Assembly (NCBI RefSeq): GCF_008843145.1
Contig: NZ_CP030265.1
Location: forward strand, 4,643,001 to 4,707,000
DNA from: Skermanella pratensis
GTDB taxonomy: Bacteria > Pseudomonadota > Alphaproteobacteria > Azospirillales > Azospirillaceae
Direction of reading: 5' to 3'
DNA length: 64,000 bases
This document shows positions 44,416 to 53,407 of the stretch, in pieces. Below the pieces are notes generated by a model. The model was not told where the DNA came from. It saw only the letters and a list, made by a program, of their open reading frames with translations, and did no database searches. The position numbers were made by a program, and so were the translations under genes. The first letter of the stretch is position 1. Each line of letters starts with the position of its first letter.

Positions 44416-47400
44416 TCAGGGATACGGATTGTCGTGGACGCGAACGGCTCGGCGGAGCGGTTCCTCCGCGGCGGCGAGCGCCGCGTCGATGCGTTCCGCC
44501 AGGGCGGAAGCTGCCGCCCCATCGCCCGCGTGGCAGACGTCGAGCAGGTGGTGCGCGACTGCCTGGACCGTGACCGCGCCGACATTGCTCGACGAACCCT
44601 TCAGGGTGTGGGCCTCCTTGCCGGCGGCGGCGAGATCGCCCCTGGCCAGCGCCGCCCGGATGGCGGATGCGGTCTCCCGCCCCGCTTCCAGGAACAGGTC
44701 GATCAGGTCGGAAACCGTGTCCCATCCCATGGCGTCGGCCAGGTCGGCCAGGCGTTCCGCATCCACCAAATGGTCCGCTGGCAGATGGTCCGCTGGATCG
44801 GGTTCGGCGGCGGGAGCGGCGCGCACCGCCCAGTGCTCCAGCTTCTCGTTGACCAGCTTGCGGTTGATCGGCTTGGTCACGAAATCGACCATGCCGCAGG
44901 CGCGCCACTCCTCGCCCTGGAGCAGGTCCGCATCCGCCGTCATGGCGATCACCGCGGCGGAGCCCGCCGGCGGCGGCAGGGCGCGGATCGCGCGGGTGGC
45001 GGCGAAGCCGTCCATCTCCGGCATCTGGATGTCCATCAGGATGGCGTGGTAGGGCCGGCGCAACGCCGCCTCCACGGCCTCCCGACCGTTGACCGCCACG
45101 TCGATGCGCCGCCCCTCCTCCTTCAGCAGGCCGGCCAGGATGCGTCGGCTGATCGGGTCGTCCTCCACCACCAGGATCGCGATCCCGGGGTCCGGGGCGA
45201 TCTCGGCGGGAGCCGCCGGCGGCACCGGAAGCTGGGCCGGCGCCGGGGTCTGCGCTTCCCCGCCGCCGCGCCGGTGCCCCCAGTAGCCGATGGCGTTGGC
45301 GAGCTTGCGGCGGTCCACCGGCTTGGGCAGATAGTCGTCCATGCCGGCCGCCAGGCATTTCTGCGGGTCGCCCTCCATCGCGTTGGCGGTCATGGCGATG
45401 ATCGGCACCTCGGCCCGGCCGCCCTTCAGCCTGCGGATCGCCGCCGTCGCCTCGTACCCGTCCATCTCCGGCATCTGGACGTCCATCAGGACCAGATCAT
45501 AGGGCAGGTTGCAGATCGCCTCGACCGCCTCGCGGCCGTTGGCCGCGATGTCGACGCGGTGCCCCAGCCGGGTGATCAGCCCGGTGGCGACCTGCTGGTT
45601 CACCTGGTTGTCCTCCGCCACCAGGATGCGCAGCCGCCGGGCCGGCGCCGCCGCCTCGGCCGGGACCGCCGCCGTGTCCGGTCCGTCCGGCGCGGCGCCG
45701 CCCAGCAGCTCGGCCAGCCGGGTCAGCAGGGTGGTATGCCGCAGGGGCTTGTGCAGGAGGGCGTCGACCGCGACCCCGACCAGTTCGTCCTTCAGGCTGC
45801 CGACGCCCGACGACGAACACAGGGCGACTTTGAGGCCGCGCAGCCGGGGATCGGCGCGCAGGATTGCCAGCAGGTCGATGCCGGACATTTCCGGCATGTT
45901 GTGGTCGAGCAGGACGGCGTCGAGCGGCTGCCCGGCGCGGCTGGCCTGGCGCAGGATCGCCAGCCCGTCGGCGGCCGAGACGGCGGTGCGGGTCTCCACG
46001 CCCCAGGGAGCGAGCTGGCGCGCCATGATGTCCCGGTTGACCGCGGTGTCGTCCACGATCAGCACCTGCCGCCCGGCCAGCACCGACCAGTCGGCCTGCC
46101 GGGCGGCGGGGGTCCGCCCGGTACGCGGCAGCGGCAGCTCGAACCAGAAGGTGGAGCCCCGGCCGACCGTGCTCTCCACCCCGATCGTGCCGCCCATCAG
46201 GTCGACCAGCCGCTTGGAGATCACCAGCCCCAATCCGGTTCCGCCGTAGCGCCGGGATGTCGTCGAATCGACCTGCGAGAAATGGCGGAACAGGCGCCCC
46301 ATCGCTTCCGGCGGGATGCCGATGCCGGTGTCCTCCACCACGAAGCGCACCCCGGCGCCGCCGGAATCGGGCCCGGCGCCGCCGGAGTCGGGACCGGGAT
46401 CCGCGAGGTCGATGACCTGGAGCGAGACGACGCCCTTCTCGGTGAACTTGACCGCGTTGCCGACCAGGTTCAGCAGGATCTGGCGCAGCCGGCCGGGATC
46501 GCCGCGCACCAGCCTGTGGAGCCGGGGCGGGACGAAGCTGACGATCTCGATGCTTTTGGACAGGGCGCGCGGGGCGAGCAGCTCGACTACCGCCTCCGCC
46601 TCGTCGAGGATGGAGAACTCGGTCTCCTCCAGTTCCAGGTGGCCGGCCTCGATCTTGGAGAAGTCCAGGATGTCGTTGATGATGGCGAGCAGCGCCTCGC
46701 CGCTCTCGCGGATCGTCTCCGCGTAGTAGCGCTGGTCGCCGGTCAGCGTGGTGTCCAGCAGCAGGCCGGTCATGCCGATGACCCCGTTCATCGGGGTCCG
46801 GATCTCGTGGCTCATGGCGGCCAGGAACTCCGACTTGGCGTGGTCGGCGGCTTCCGCCCTGTCCTTGGCCTCGACCAGTTCGCGCGCGATGCGGCGGCGC
46901 CCGGTCACGTCCACATAGATGCCGACGGTACCGCCGTCGGGCGTGCGCCGCTCGGTGCTCTCGATCGAGACGCCGTTGGCGAAATGGTGCAGGAACGGCA
47001 TGCCGTCGGCCCGGCGATGGGCGCGTGCCCGGCTCTCCAGCCATTCCGCCGTCCGATCGGGCGGAAGGTCGGCGTAGTGGCCGCTGGATGCCGCGGCTTC
47101 CAGCGCCTCGGCGAACGGCAGCCCGGGCCGCAGGCGGTCGGCGACCGGCGCGAACATCCGGCGGTATTCCTGGTTGCACAGCACCAGCCGGTCGTCGGCG
47201 TCGAACAGCACCAGCCCCTCCGAGATGCTGGCGATGGCGGCGGCCAGCTTGGCCTCGGCCTCGGTCACCCGCTGCTCGGCCTCGACCGAAGCGGTGATGT
47301 CGGTCGCGGTGCCGCGGTATCCGGCGAAGTTCCCGCCGTCGTCGAACAGCGGTGTGCCGCTGATGCTGATCGTCCGGACCGTGCCGCCGGCGTCGCGGAA

Positions 47401-48207
47401 CGTGCCGGTCAGCCCGCGGAACGCCCGGTGCGCCTCCAGGTCGGCGAACCGGCCGGCATCCGCCGCCATCAGCTCCCCCAGGGTGCGGCCGACCGACAGT
47501 CCGGCGTCCGGCCCCAGGACGGCCTCGAAATTGCCGAGGAACCGGGTGAAGCGCAGGTCGGCGCCCATCTCCCAGAACCAGTCCGAGGCCGAGGCGGCGA
47601 AATGGCGGAAGCTGCGCTCGCTTTCCCGGATGTCGCGCTCGGCCTCCTTGCGGAGCGTGATGTCCCGGATCACGCCGATGAACTTGCGGCCTTCGGCAAG
47701 CGTGATCTCGGCCACCGCCAATTCGATCGGAAACACCTCGCCGGACCGCCGCCGGGCCGTCGCCTCGCGCTGGCGGCCGATGATCCGGGCCTTGCCGGTC
47801 TCGCGGTAGGCCGCGATCTGGCCGTCGTGGGGTGCGGCGTCGGCCGGAGCCATCAGCAGGGTCAGGTTCCGGCCGCGCAGCTCGTGCTCGGCATAGCCGA
47901 ACATGGTTTCGATCGCCCGGTTGACGCTCTCGATCACGCCCCGGTCGTCGGCGGTGACGATCCCTTCCCCGACATTGTCCAGGATGGTGCGGGCGACCGC
48001 CTCCCCCTCCGCGCGGATGCGGCGGTTGACGGCCTCCAGCTCCTCCTCCATAAGGCGGGTGCTGCGCTCGATCCGGGCACGCTCCTGGTCCGCCTCGTTA
48101 TAGGCGGCGTCCACCATCTCCAGCAGGGCCGCCATGTCGGGCTGGCCGTCGGGCCGACCGCGTGCCGCCCGCTTGAGCTGGCGCTCCAGCAGCCGGTGCA
48201 GGCTCAT
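44416..48207 (-). CDS. Large hybrid sensor kinase: PAS x3, HisKA, HATPase, three receivers, Hpt
   Basis: A 1263-residue soluble kinase. Seen: an N-terminal coiled coil, three PAS domains (about 70-190, 200-310 and 325-430), HisKA with H467 in [14 protein letters not shown], HATPase_c with DTGIGIP, three receivers (phospho-acceptors in [22 protein letters not shown] and [11 protein letters not shown]) and a C-terminal Hpt with H1200 in [13 protein letters not shown]. The whole His-Asp-His relay is thus in one chain. The start overlaps the FIST gene stop as ATGA, so FIST is very likely its sensory partner. A 21-bp and a 15-bp tandem duplication lie inside it. The final response regulator is not adjacent. 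Confidence 0.9.
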   Translation of the reverse strand: MSLHRLLERQLKRAARGRPDGQPDMAALLEMVDAAYNEADQERARIERSTRLMEEELEAVNRRIRAEGEAVARTILDNVGEGIVTADDRGVIESVNRAIETMFGYAEHELRGRNLTLLMAPADAAPHDGQIAAYRETGKARIIGRQREATARRRSGEVFPIELAVAEITLAEGRKFIGVIRDITLRKEAERDIRESERSFRHFAASASDWFWEMGADLRFTRFLGNFEAVLGPDAGLSVGRTLGELMAADAGRFADLEAHRAFRGLTGTFRDAGGTVRTISISGTPLFDDGGNFAGYRGTATDITASVEAEQRVTEAEAKLAAAIASISEGLVLFDADDRLVLCNQEYRRMFAPVADRLRPGLPFAEALEAAASSGHYADLPPDRTAEWLESRARAHRRADGMPFLHHFANGVSIESTERRTPDGGTVGIYVDVTGRRRIARELVEAKDRAEAADHAKSEFLAAMSHEIRTPMNGVIGMTGLLLDTTLTGDQRYYAETIRESGEALLAIINDILDFSKIEAGHLELEETEFSILDEAEAVVELLAPRALSKSIEIVSFVPPRLHRLVRGDPGRLRQILLNLVGNAVKFTEKGVVSLQVIDLADPGPDSGGAGPDSGGAGVRFVVEDTGIGIPPEAMGRLFRHFSQVDSTTSRRYGGTGLGLVISKRLVDLMGGTIGVESTVGRGSTFWFELPLPRTGRTPAARQADWSVLAGRQVLIVDDTAVNRDIMARQLAPWGVETRTAVSAADGLAILRQASRAGQPLDAVLLDHNMPEMSGIDLLAILRADPRLRGLKVALCSSSGVGSLKDELVGVAVDALLHKPLRHTTLLTRLAELLGGAAPDGPDTAAVPAEAAAPARRLRILVAEDNQVNQQVATGLITRLGHRVDIAANGREAVEAICNLPYDLVLMDVQMPEMDGYEATAAIRRLKGGRAEVPIIAMTANAMEGDPQKCLAAGMDDYLPKPVDRRKLANAIGYWGHRRGGGEAQTPAPAQLPVPPAAPAEIAPDPGIAILVVEDDPISRRILAGLLKEEGRRIDVAVNGREAVEAALRRPYHAILMDIQMPEMDGFAATRAIRALPPPAGSAAVIAMTADADLLQGEEWRACGMVDFVTKPINRKLVNEKLEHWAVRAAPAAEPDPADHLPADHLVDAERLADLADAMGWDTVSDLIDLFLEAGRETASAIRAALARGDLAAAGKEAHTLKGSSSNVGAVTVQAVAHHLLDVCHAGDGAAASALAERIDAALAAAEEPLRRAVRVHDNPYP
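44770..44796. repeat. 15-bp tandem duplication in the hybrid kinase
   Basis: ATGGTCCGCTGG recurs at 44770 and 44785. It is in frame and gives PADHL twice in a row between the last receiver and the Hpt domain. Confidence 0.75.
46352..46393. repeat. 21-bp tandem duplication in the kinase ATPase domain
   Basis: A 21-base unit beginning CCGGCGCCGCCGGA occurs at 46352 and 46373 with two mismatches. It is in frame and repeats GPDSGGA inside the HATPase domain, just before the strand leading to the G1 box. Confidence 0.8.
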
Positions 48208-49328
48208 CTTTCGCCGATGGTGGTGATCGTCATGGTCTGGTTGTGCAGCTCGCAGGCGCCGGTTCGCGCGTGGGGCGAGATCTCACCGTAGGAGTAGAAG
48301 CCGATGGTCCGGGCGCCTCCGCCCAGGATGTCCGCGGCACTCTCGACCTCCTCGGCGACCCGCTGGCCCAGCACCAGCTTGCGGCCGATGCAGGACACCA
48401 GGATCGCCAGATGGGTCTCCCCCGGCGCCGCGGCCATGCCGGCCGCCTCGCCGGCACCGTCGATCAGCTTCTCGAAGCTGGCGCGCATCAGTTGGGCGAT
48501 GCTGCCCTCGGGCACGTCGCCCGCGAAGACCATGGTGTTCGTCGCGTCGTCTGTCCCGACCACCGTGCGGACCACTTCGCCGCCGTCGGGCCGGACGATG
48601 CGTAGCGGGAACAGCAGCGCCGAGCCGGGAAGTTCCGGCACCAGATCGCCGAGATAGCGCTTGTAGAGGTCGAGCGCCGGCTGGTTGTCCAGGGTGTGGA
48701 GCACGTTGCCGGCGGAGCCGGTGATCCGGCGCTCCGGTCCGAAGGGCTGCCAGCCGCCATAGCTGCCGTGGCCGACGGTGACGGCGTCGCCGTAAAGGCC
48801 GATCGCGGCGACCCGCCCGGACCTCGGTTCATCCCCAGCGCCGACATGGGTGATCCTGAAATCGGCGCCGTCGCCGGCAAGGCCGCCGGTGATCGTGACG
48901 CCGGCGCCCAGGACCTCCTGCAGGCCGCGGATCAGGTCGCTGCCGTTGATCCCCGTGCCGTCGGACAGGACGAACAGGCCGCGCAGCCCGTCTCCCGGCA
49001 GTTCGGCGGCGAGGCGCCGGCCCACGGTGCGCGACCCGTCGTCCCCGATCTCCACCTTCGCGATGCGGACCGGGGTCGCGTCGAACGAGACCGCGGCGGC
49101 GACGATGGAGCCGTCGAACACCTCTTCCCCGATGATCTCGCCGCCGGTCGAGCATCCGACAAGGGGTGCTCCGGGAAACCGCTCCGCGAGTTCGGCGAGG
49201 CGGTCCGTCAGGTCGGGCACGCCGGGTCCGAAGAAGTAGAGAACGAAGTCCGCCCGGGACAGATCGTCGGAAGGCCCGAAGTCCTCCCACCCCTGCCCCG
49301 GCGTCCAGGCAAGCTGTCTGACGCGCAT
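48204..49328 (-). CDS. FIST domain sensory protein
   Basis: A 374-residue protein. Seen: FIST N-terminal domain with VLYFFGPGVPDL, VGCSTGGEIIGEEVFDGSIV and VLSDGTGINGSDLIRGL; then FIST_C with ALDLYKRYLGDLVP, GIPL-like turns and CIGRKLVLGQRVAEEVE, ending GFYSYGEISPHARTGACELHNQTM. Known: FIST domains bind small ligands such as amino acids and act as input modules. There is no membrane segment. Its stop overlaps the hybrid kinase start (ATGA), so they are made as partners. The ATG at 49328 is chosen over a TTG 18 codons upstream. Confidence 0.88.
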   Translation of the reverse strand: MRVRQLAWTPGQGWEDFGPSDDLSRADFVLYFFGPGVPDLTDRLAELAERFPGAPLVGCSTGGEIIGEEVFDGSIVAAAVSFDATPVRIAKVEIGDDGSRTVGRRLAAELPGDGLRGLFVLSDGTGINGSDLIRGLQEVLGAGVTITGGLAGDGADFRITHVGAGDEPRSGRVAAIGLYGDAVTVGHGSYGGWQPFGPERRITGSAGNVLHTLDNQPALDLYKRYLGDLVPELPGSALLFPLRIVRPDGGEVVRTVVGTDDATNTMVFAGDVPEGSIAQLMRASFEKLIDGAGEAAGMAAAPGETHLAILVSCIGRKLVLGQRVAEEVESAADILGGGARTIGFYSYGEISPHARTGACELHNQTMTITTIGER

Positions 49329-49478
49329 ATCCCGCAACCCCGGTGAAAGGCCGCGGGCACCGGCGCCGACGGCATCGACCAATGGTCACAAGAATTACCC
49401 GCATGCATGGAGTTTATCCAGATCTCCTTTCCGAAACAGGAAGCGCAAGCCCGACCCGCGCAATCCTTAGGTTCCTTA

Positions 49479-51794
49479 TCAAGCCCGGAGCGCCTGGGGC
49501 GGAGAGCCGGCCGGTGCGGGCGGCTCGGCCGCCGCCGACACCTGGCCGTCGTTGCGGATGTGGATCGTGCGTTGCGGGAACGGGATCTCGATGGCCAGTT
49601 CGTCGAACCGGCGCTTCATGCGGCGGTTGAACTCGCGCCCGACGGTCCATTGCTGGATCGGGCGGGTCTTGATCCGGGCCTTGATGATGACGGCATTGTC
49701 GCGGAAGGCATCCACGCCCAGGATCTCGATCGGCTCCAGGATCAGCCGGCCGAATTGCGGCGTCGCCTGCAACTCGGCGCCCAGGTCCTTGATCACGCCG
49801 ATCACCCGGTCGGCGTCCTCGCCGTATCCGATGCCGATGTCCATGACGTAATAGGAGAAGTCCTTGGTCAGGTTCAGCACCGAGTTGACCTGGCTGAACG
49901 GGATCGAATGGACGCCGCCGGCCTGGTCGCGCAGCTTGATCGTGCGGATCGTGATCGCCTCGACCAGGCCGCTGTGGCCGCCGCCCACGTCGACGACGTC
50001 GCCGACCGAGATCGTGTCCTCGAACAGGATGAACAGGCCGGTGATGACGTCCTTGACCAGCGTCTGGGAGCCGAAGCCGATCGCCAGGCCGATGACGCCG
50101 GCACCGGCCAGCAACGGCGCTATGTTGACGCCGATCTCCGACAGGGTGACCAGGGCCACCACCGTGATCAGTACCACCATGACGGCGTTGCGGAGCAGCG
50201 GCAGCAGGGTGCGGACCCGGGCGCTGCGTTCGACCCGAGTACCGTAGCGGTCGGTTCCGGTCAGGTAATGCTCGATCAGGTTGCTGGTGACCTCCCACGC
50301 GACCGCGGCCAGGATCAGGACGACGCCGATCGAGATGGCGCCCGAGGTGATGCGCTGGCCGACCGGCGACTCCAGCCAGGCGAAGCTGTCGACACCCCAG
50401 GCGTTGAGCAGGGCCAGCAAGGCGAAGAACCAGACCACCGCCTTGATCACCCGTTGAAGGATCGGCAGATAACGGTTGGCGCGCTCCTCCAGGTGGGGGA
50501 ACTGCAGCTTGACCTCGGGCGAGATCGAGAAGCCCCGGCGGATCAGGGCGTCGATCAGGTTCACCACGATCCGCGCCGCGATCAGCACCAGGATCGACAA
50601 CCCGGTTGCCCGCAGCATGAACTCGAACCCGTCCTGGACGCTGAGCGCCCAGATCCCGTAGATCACCACCAGGTACAGGATCGCCAGGATGTGCCACACA
50701 TCGGCCAGCCGGCGCCGGGCGGCGCGGAACGCCCCGCTGCGGTTGCCGGCCGCGATCTCCTGGGCCTCTACGGCGCCATTGCCGCCGCCGCCCAGCGGAC
50801 GGCCGCGCAGCCATTCGGCGATGTCGCGCCGGTTCTGGAGGATCAGGATCACCAGCATGCCGGTGATCACCAGCCCGACCAGCTTCAGCAGCGCCTCGTA
50901 GGAGCCGCTGGGCAGGCCGAGCATGTAGGCCGCTTCCGAGATGAAGTAGCCGTACACCGCGGTATAGGCGAGTCGCCGGGCCCAGATATAGCCGTAGTGG
51001 GCCGATTCGTCCCCGATGGGGAGCATCCGCAGGTTCGGCGCGGTGGGCTCCAGCACGCCGCGGGTCAGCGCCAGGACGAGCTGGATCAGGATGGTGGCGT
51101 TGATCACGATCAGCGCGACCAGCCGCACCACCAGCGGCGGATCGGTGACGGAGAGGGTGCCGTACCCGGCGACGGCGAAGACGCCGATCGGCACCACTTC
51201 GAGGATGGTTCGCAGGACCACCAGCGGCAGGCGGGCCACGACGCGCTCGCTCCGGCGGTTCTCGATCGACAGCCGGGCGCCGCGCAGCAGGCGGGAGATG
51301 GCGGCGCCGGCCAGGAAGCCGACGCCGACCGCCAGGACGAGCTGGAGCCCGACCTGGATCCAGCGGTCGCGGCGCATCTCGTCGGTCGCCTGCCCCTGGA
51401 GCCACTCCACCGTGTCCGGCAGGTCGGCGAAGACCGCGCCGATGGCGATCATCTGCCGGCTGAGGCGCCCGACCCGCTCCGACATGAATTCGAGCACCCG
51501 CGAACTGGGCGGCTCGATCTCTTGCTGCCCGGTCTCCTGCCGGGTCTGCAGCAGGGTGCGGAGCTGGGCGGTCAGCCGTTCGCGGGCGACGGGATCCTCC
51601 AGGGTGGCCAGCAGATCCTGGATCTGCCTGGTGGGGTCCTCCGGCTCGGCGGCGAGCGCCGTGGGAGCGGACCCCGGCAGCGCCGCGGAGGGAACCTGGG
51701 CGGAGGCGGGCGTGCCGCACAGCAGCAGGGCCAGCAGGGGCAGGACCATCAGAAGGCCGAGCACCGACCGGCCGAAGATACGGTCGATCATCAT
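49479..51794 (-). CDS. MscS family mechanosensitive ion channel
   Basis: A 771-residue channel. Seen: a signal sequence ending TPASAQVP, a periplasmic helical region, about eleven membrane helices, and near 530-640 the MscS core GAGVIGLAIGFGSQTLVKDVITGLF (read in parts), with the Gly/Ala-rich pore helix, then FEDTISVGDVVDVGG and the beta domain PFSQVNSVLNLTKD. Known: MscS-like channels open under membrane tension to release solutes in osmotic downshock. It is large for MscS (286 residues in E. coli) and closer to YbdG/MscM-type long channels. The ATG at 51794 or 51791 fits the signal peptide. It stands alone. Confidence 0.9.
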   Translation of the reverse strand: MMIDRIFGRSVLGLLMVLPLLALLLCGTPASAQVPSAALPGSAPTALAAEPEDPTRQIQDLLATLEDPVARERLTAQLRTLLQTRQETGQQEIEPPSSRVLEFMSERVGRLSRQMIAIGAVFADLPDTVEWLQGQATDEMRRDRWIQVGLQLVLAVGVGFLAGAAISRLLRGARLSIENRRSERVVARLPLVVLRTILEVVPIGVFAVAGYGTLSVTDPPLVVRLVALIVINATILIQLVLALTRGVLEPTAPNLRMLPIGDESAHYGYIWARRLAYTAVYGYFISEAAYMLGLPSGSYEALLKLVGLVITGMLVILILQNRRDIAEWLRGRPLGGGGNGAVEAQEIAAGNRSGAFRAARRRLADVWHILAILYLVVIYGIWALSVQDGFEFMLRATGLSILVLIAARIVVNLIDALIRRGFSISPEVKLQFPHLEERANRYLPILQRVIKAVVWFFALLALLNAWGVDSFAWLESPVGQRITSGAISIGVVLILAAVAWEVTSNLIEHYLTGTDRYGTRVERSARVRTLLPLLRNAVMVVLITVVALVTLSEIGVNIAPLLAGAGVIGLAIGFGSQTLVKDVITGLFILFEDTISVGDVVDVGGGHSGLVEAITIRTIKLRDQAGGVHSIPFSQVNSVLNLTKDFSYYVMDIGIGYGEDADRVIGVIKDLGAELQATPQFGRLILEPIEILGVDAFRDNAVIIKARIKTRPIQQWTVGREFNRRMKRRFDELAIEIPFPQRTIHIRNDGQVSAAAEPPAPAGSPPQALRA

Positions 51795-51950
51795 CCGTTC
51801 GCTTGATCCGTGATTTCGGGAAACCGCGACGTTAACGCGGGCGGCCACGGCAAGTCACCCGGCGGGGTGTGTCTTTGTCGAGCCAAAAACCCGCCACCGC
51901 GAGATTCGTTGCGAAGGCGGAAAAATCGGATGGGGTAGGTTGCCGCGACC

Positions 51951-52842
51951 TTAGTCGGTCGGCGGCCGGAAACTGACGTAGCGGGCGCGGATCGTGTCGA
52001 TCGAGCCATCCTCGCGCATCGAGGCCAGCGCCTCGTTGAAGCGCTCGACGAGACCGTCGGCGCCCGCCCGGCTGCGGGCGATCGCGAGTCGGAACTCGGT
52101 CCGCCTGATCGGGAATGGCCGGATCGGTGAAGGTCACCAGAACGACCCTGCCCTGCGCCCGGACCACCAGGGTCAGGGCGGAAGCGACGCTGGGAACGTC
52201 CTCGATCTCGACGCCGGCGGCAATCAGGCTGTCCTGCACCGGGTCGCCATGGATGGTGATGACCCGCAGCCGCCCCTGCCCGAGACCGCGTCCCGCTTTC
52301 GGCCCTTCCGCCGGCTCGTCAAGCTGGCGGGCCGCGATGGCCGGGAAGCTGTCGAGCGGCGGGCCGGAATAGCCGGCCCCGACGAAGGCGCTGACCGAAG
52401 CCTCCAGCAGGCTGTCCGAAAGCACGAAGTCCCGCGCATCCCGGCCGAAGCCGCCCCAGATGACGGTGGCGAACGCCCGCCCGTTGCGCACGGTATGCTC
52501 CGCGCGGGAAGCCGGCATGTAGGTGTACCGGGTGGATCGGCCATCGCGCCGGAACGCCTCGGACAGGATGTCGATGACGAGGCCTTGCGGACGCTCGGGC
52601 GGCATCCCTTCGAGGATGAAGGGAGGCAGCGGCGCCAGCACGATGTTGACCAGCTCCAATGCCGCGGCCGGCTCCGGCGGCAGCGGGGTCACGACCGGGA
52701 GACACAGCAGGAGCGCGAGACGCAGTAGCTTGAATGACCGTGTGATCTTCTGCCTCCGGGTTGATGGCCTTCTGTTCCATTCAATCCCAAGTGCCGAAGC
52801 TTGGCAACTTCCCCCGCACTGCCGTGTGCCGGGCTGCGGCAT
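51951..52842 (-). pseudogene. SBP_bac_3-type substrate-binding protein, frameshifted
   Basis: Read with one base removed it would have about 296 residues. Seen: a hydrophobic leader (LLRLALLLCLPVV), LVNIVLAPLPPFILEG, GLVIDILSEAFRRDG, TYMPASRAEHTV and VTFTDPAI. At about 52111-52113 (a GGG on the plus strand) the frame slips, and the true continuation is RRTEFRLAIARSRAG, FNEALASMREDGSIDTI and RARYVSFRPPTD, ending at 51951. The start ATG at 52842 overlaps the exonuclease stop as TGATG. There is no permease nearby. It could be a real pseudogene or a sequencing error in a C-run. Confidence 0.75.
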
Positions 52843-53405
52843 CACGCGGCAGGCGGGCGCAATGTCAGATAGATCAGGCCGGACGATACGGCATCGGCCA
52901 GCGGGCCGGGAGTTCCGCGCTCGGGCAGATCGAGGTCGCGCAGGATCGCGTCGAACCGGAGATCGGCGGTGGGCCGTCCGGCCGACGGCCGGTGATGGTC
53001 GTAATAGAGACCCGACACCTCGACCACCGAGTTGGGAGTCTGGACGCCGATCCGCGGCTTGACCAGCCGGTCGATCAGCGCCACCGCGAAGGTCAGGAAA
53101 TATCCCACCAGCGGCCGCGCCCCGACGAAGCGCAGCAGTTCGAGCGCCGCCTGCTCCTGATCCGGGGAGGCGGAATCCGGCGCGGACGGGCCGACCTTGA
53201 GGTGGAGCCGCTGGCTGGTCAGCAAGCGGTTGCCGCGAATCGGGATCGCCACGACCTCCAGCAGATCGGCGTGCTCCGCGTCGAAAGAGCTGGCACCCAC
53301 GGCCAGGGCGACCGATTCGCCGCTGGTGTCCTCATCGAACAGGAAGGCATAGGCGGGATCGGTCAGGTAACGGCGGTTGAGCGACTTGCGCAGGTCCGAC
53401 AGCAT
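52842..53405 (-). CDS. Degenerate DEDD-type 3'-5' exonuclease-like protein
   Basis: A 187-residue protein. Seen: N-terminal NRRYLTDPAYAFLFDEDTSGE as in the exonuclease partner of DUF294 proteins. But Exo I, where D-x-E is expected, reads VALAVGASSFDAEH; Exo II lacks its Asp (YFLTFAVALIDRL); and Exo III keeps only one Asp (PLADAVSS). So at least two catalytic carboxylates are missing. Known: active relatives use D, E, D, D to hold two metals. It follows DUF294 by two bases. It is probably a non-catalytic regulator or binding partner. Start ATG at 53405. Confidence 0.75.
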   Translation of the reverse strand: MLSDLRKSLNRRYLTDPAYAFLFDEDTSGESVALAVGASSFDAEHADLLEVVAIPIRGNRLLTSQRLHLKVGPSAPDSASPDQEQAALELLRFVGARPLVGYFLTFAVALIDRLVKPRIGVQTPNSVVEVSGLYYDHHRPSAGRPTADLRFDAILRDLDLPERGTPGPLADAVSSGLIYLTLRPPAA

Positions 53406-53407
53406 GA

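Noticed and set aside
44338-48291. A 1317-codon open frame on the plus strand
   Set aside because: It lies antisense to the hybrid kinase, whose domains are unmistakable. The frame is open only because of high GC at third codon positions.
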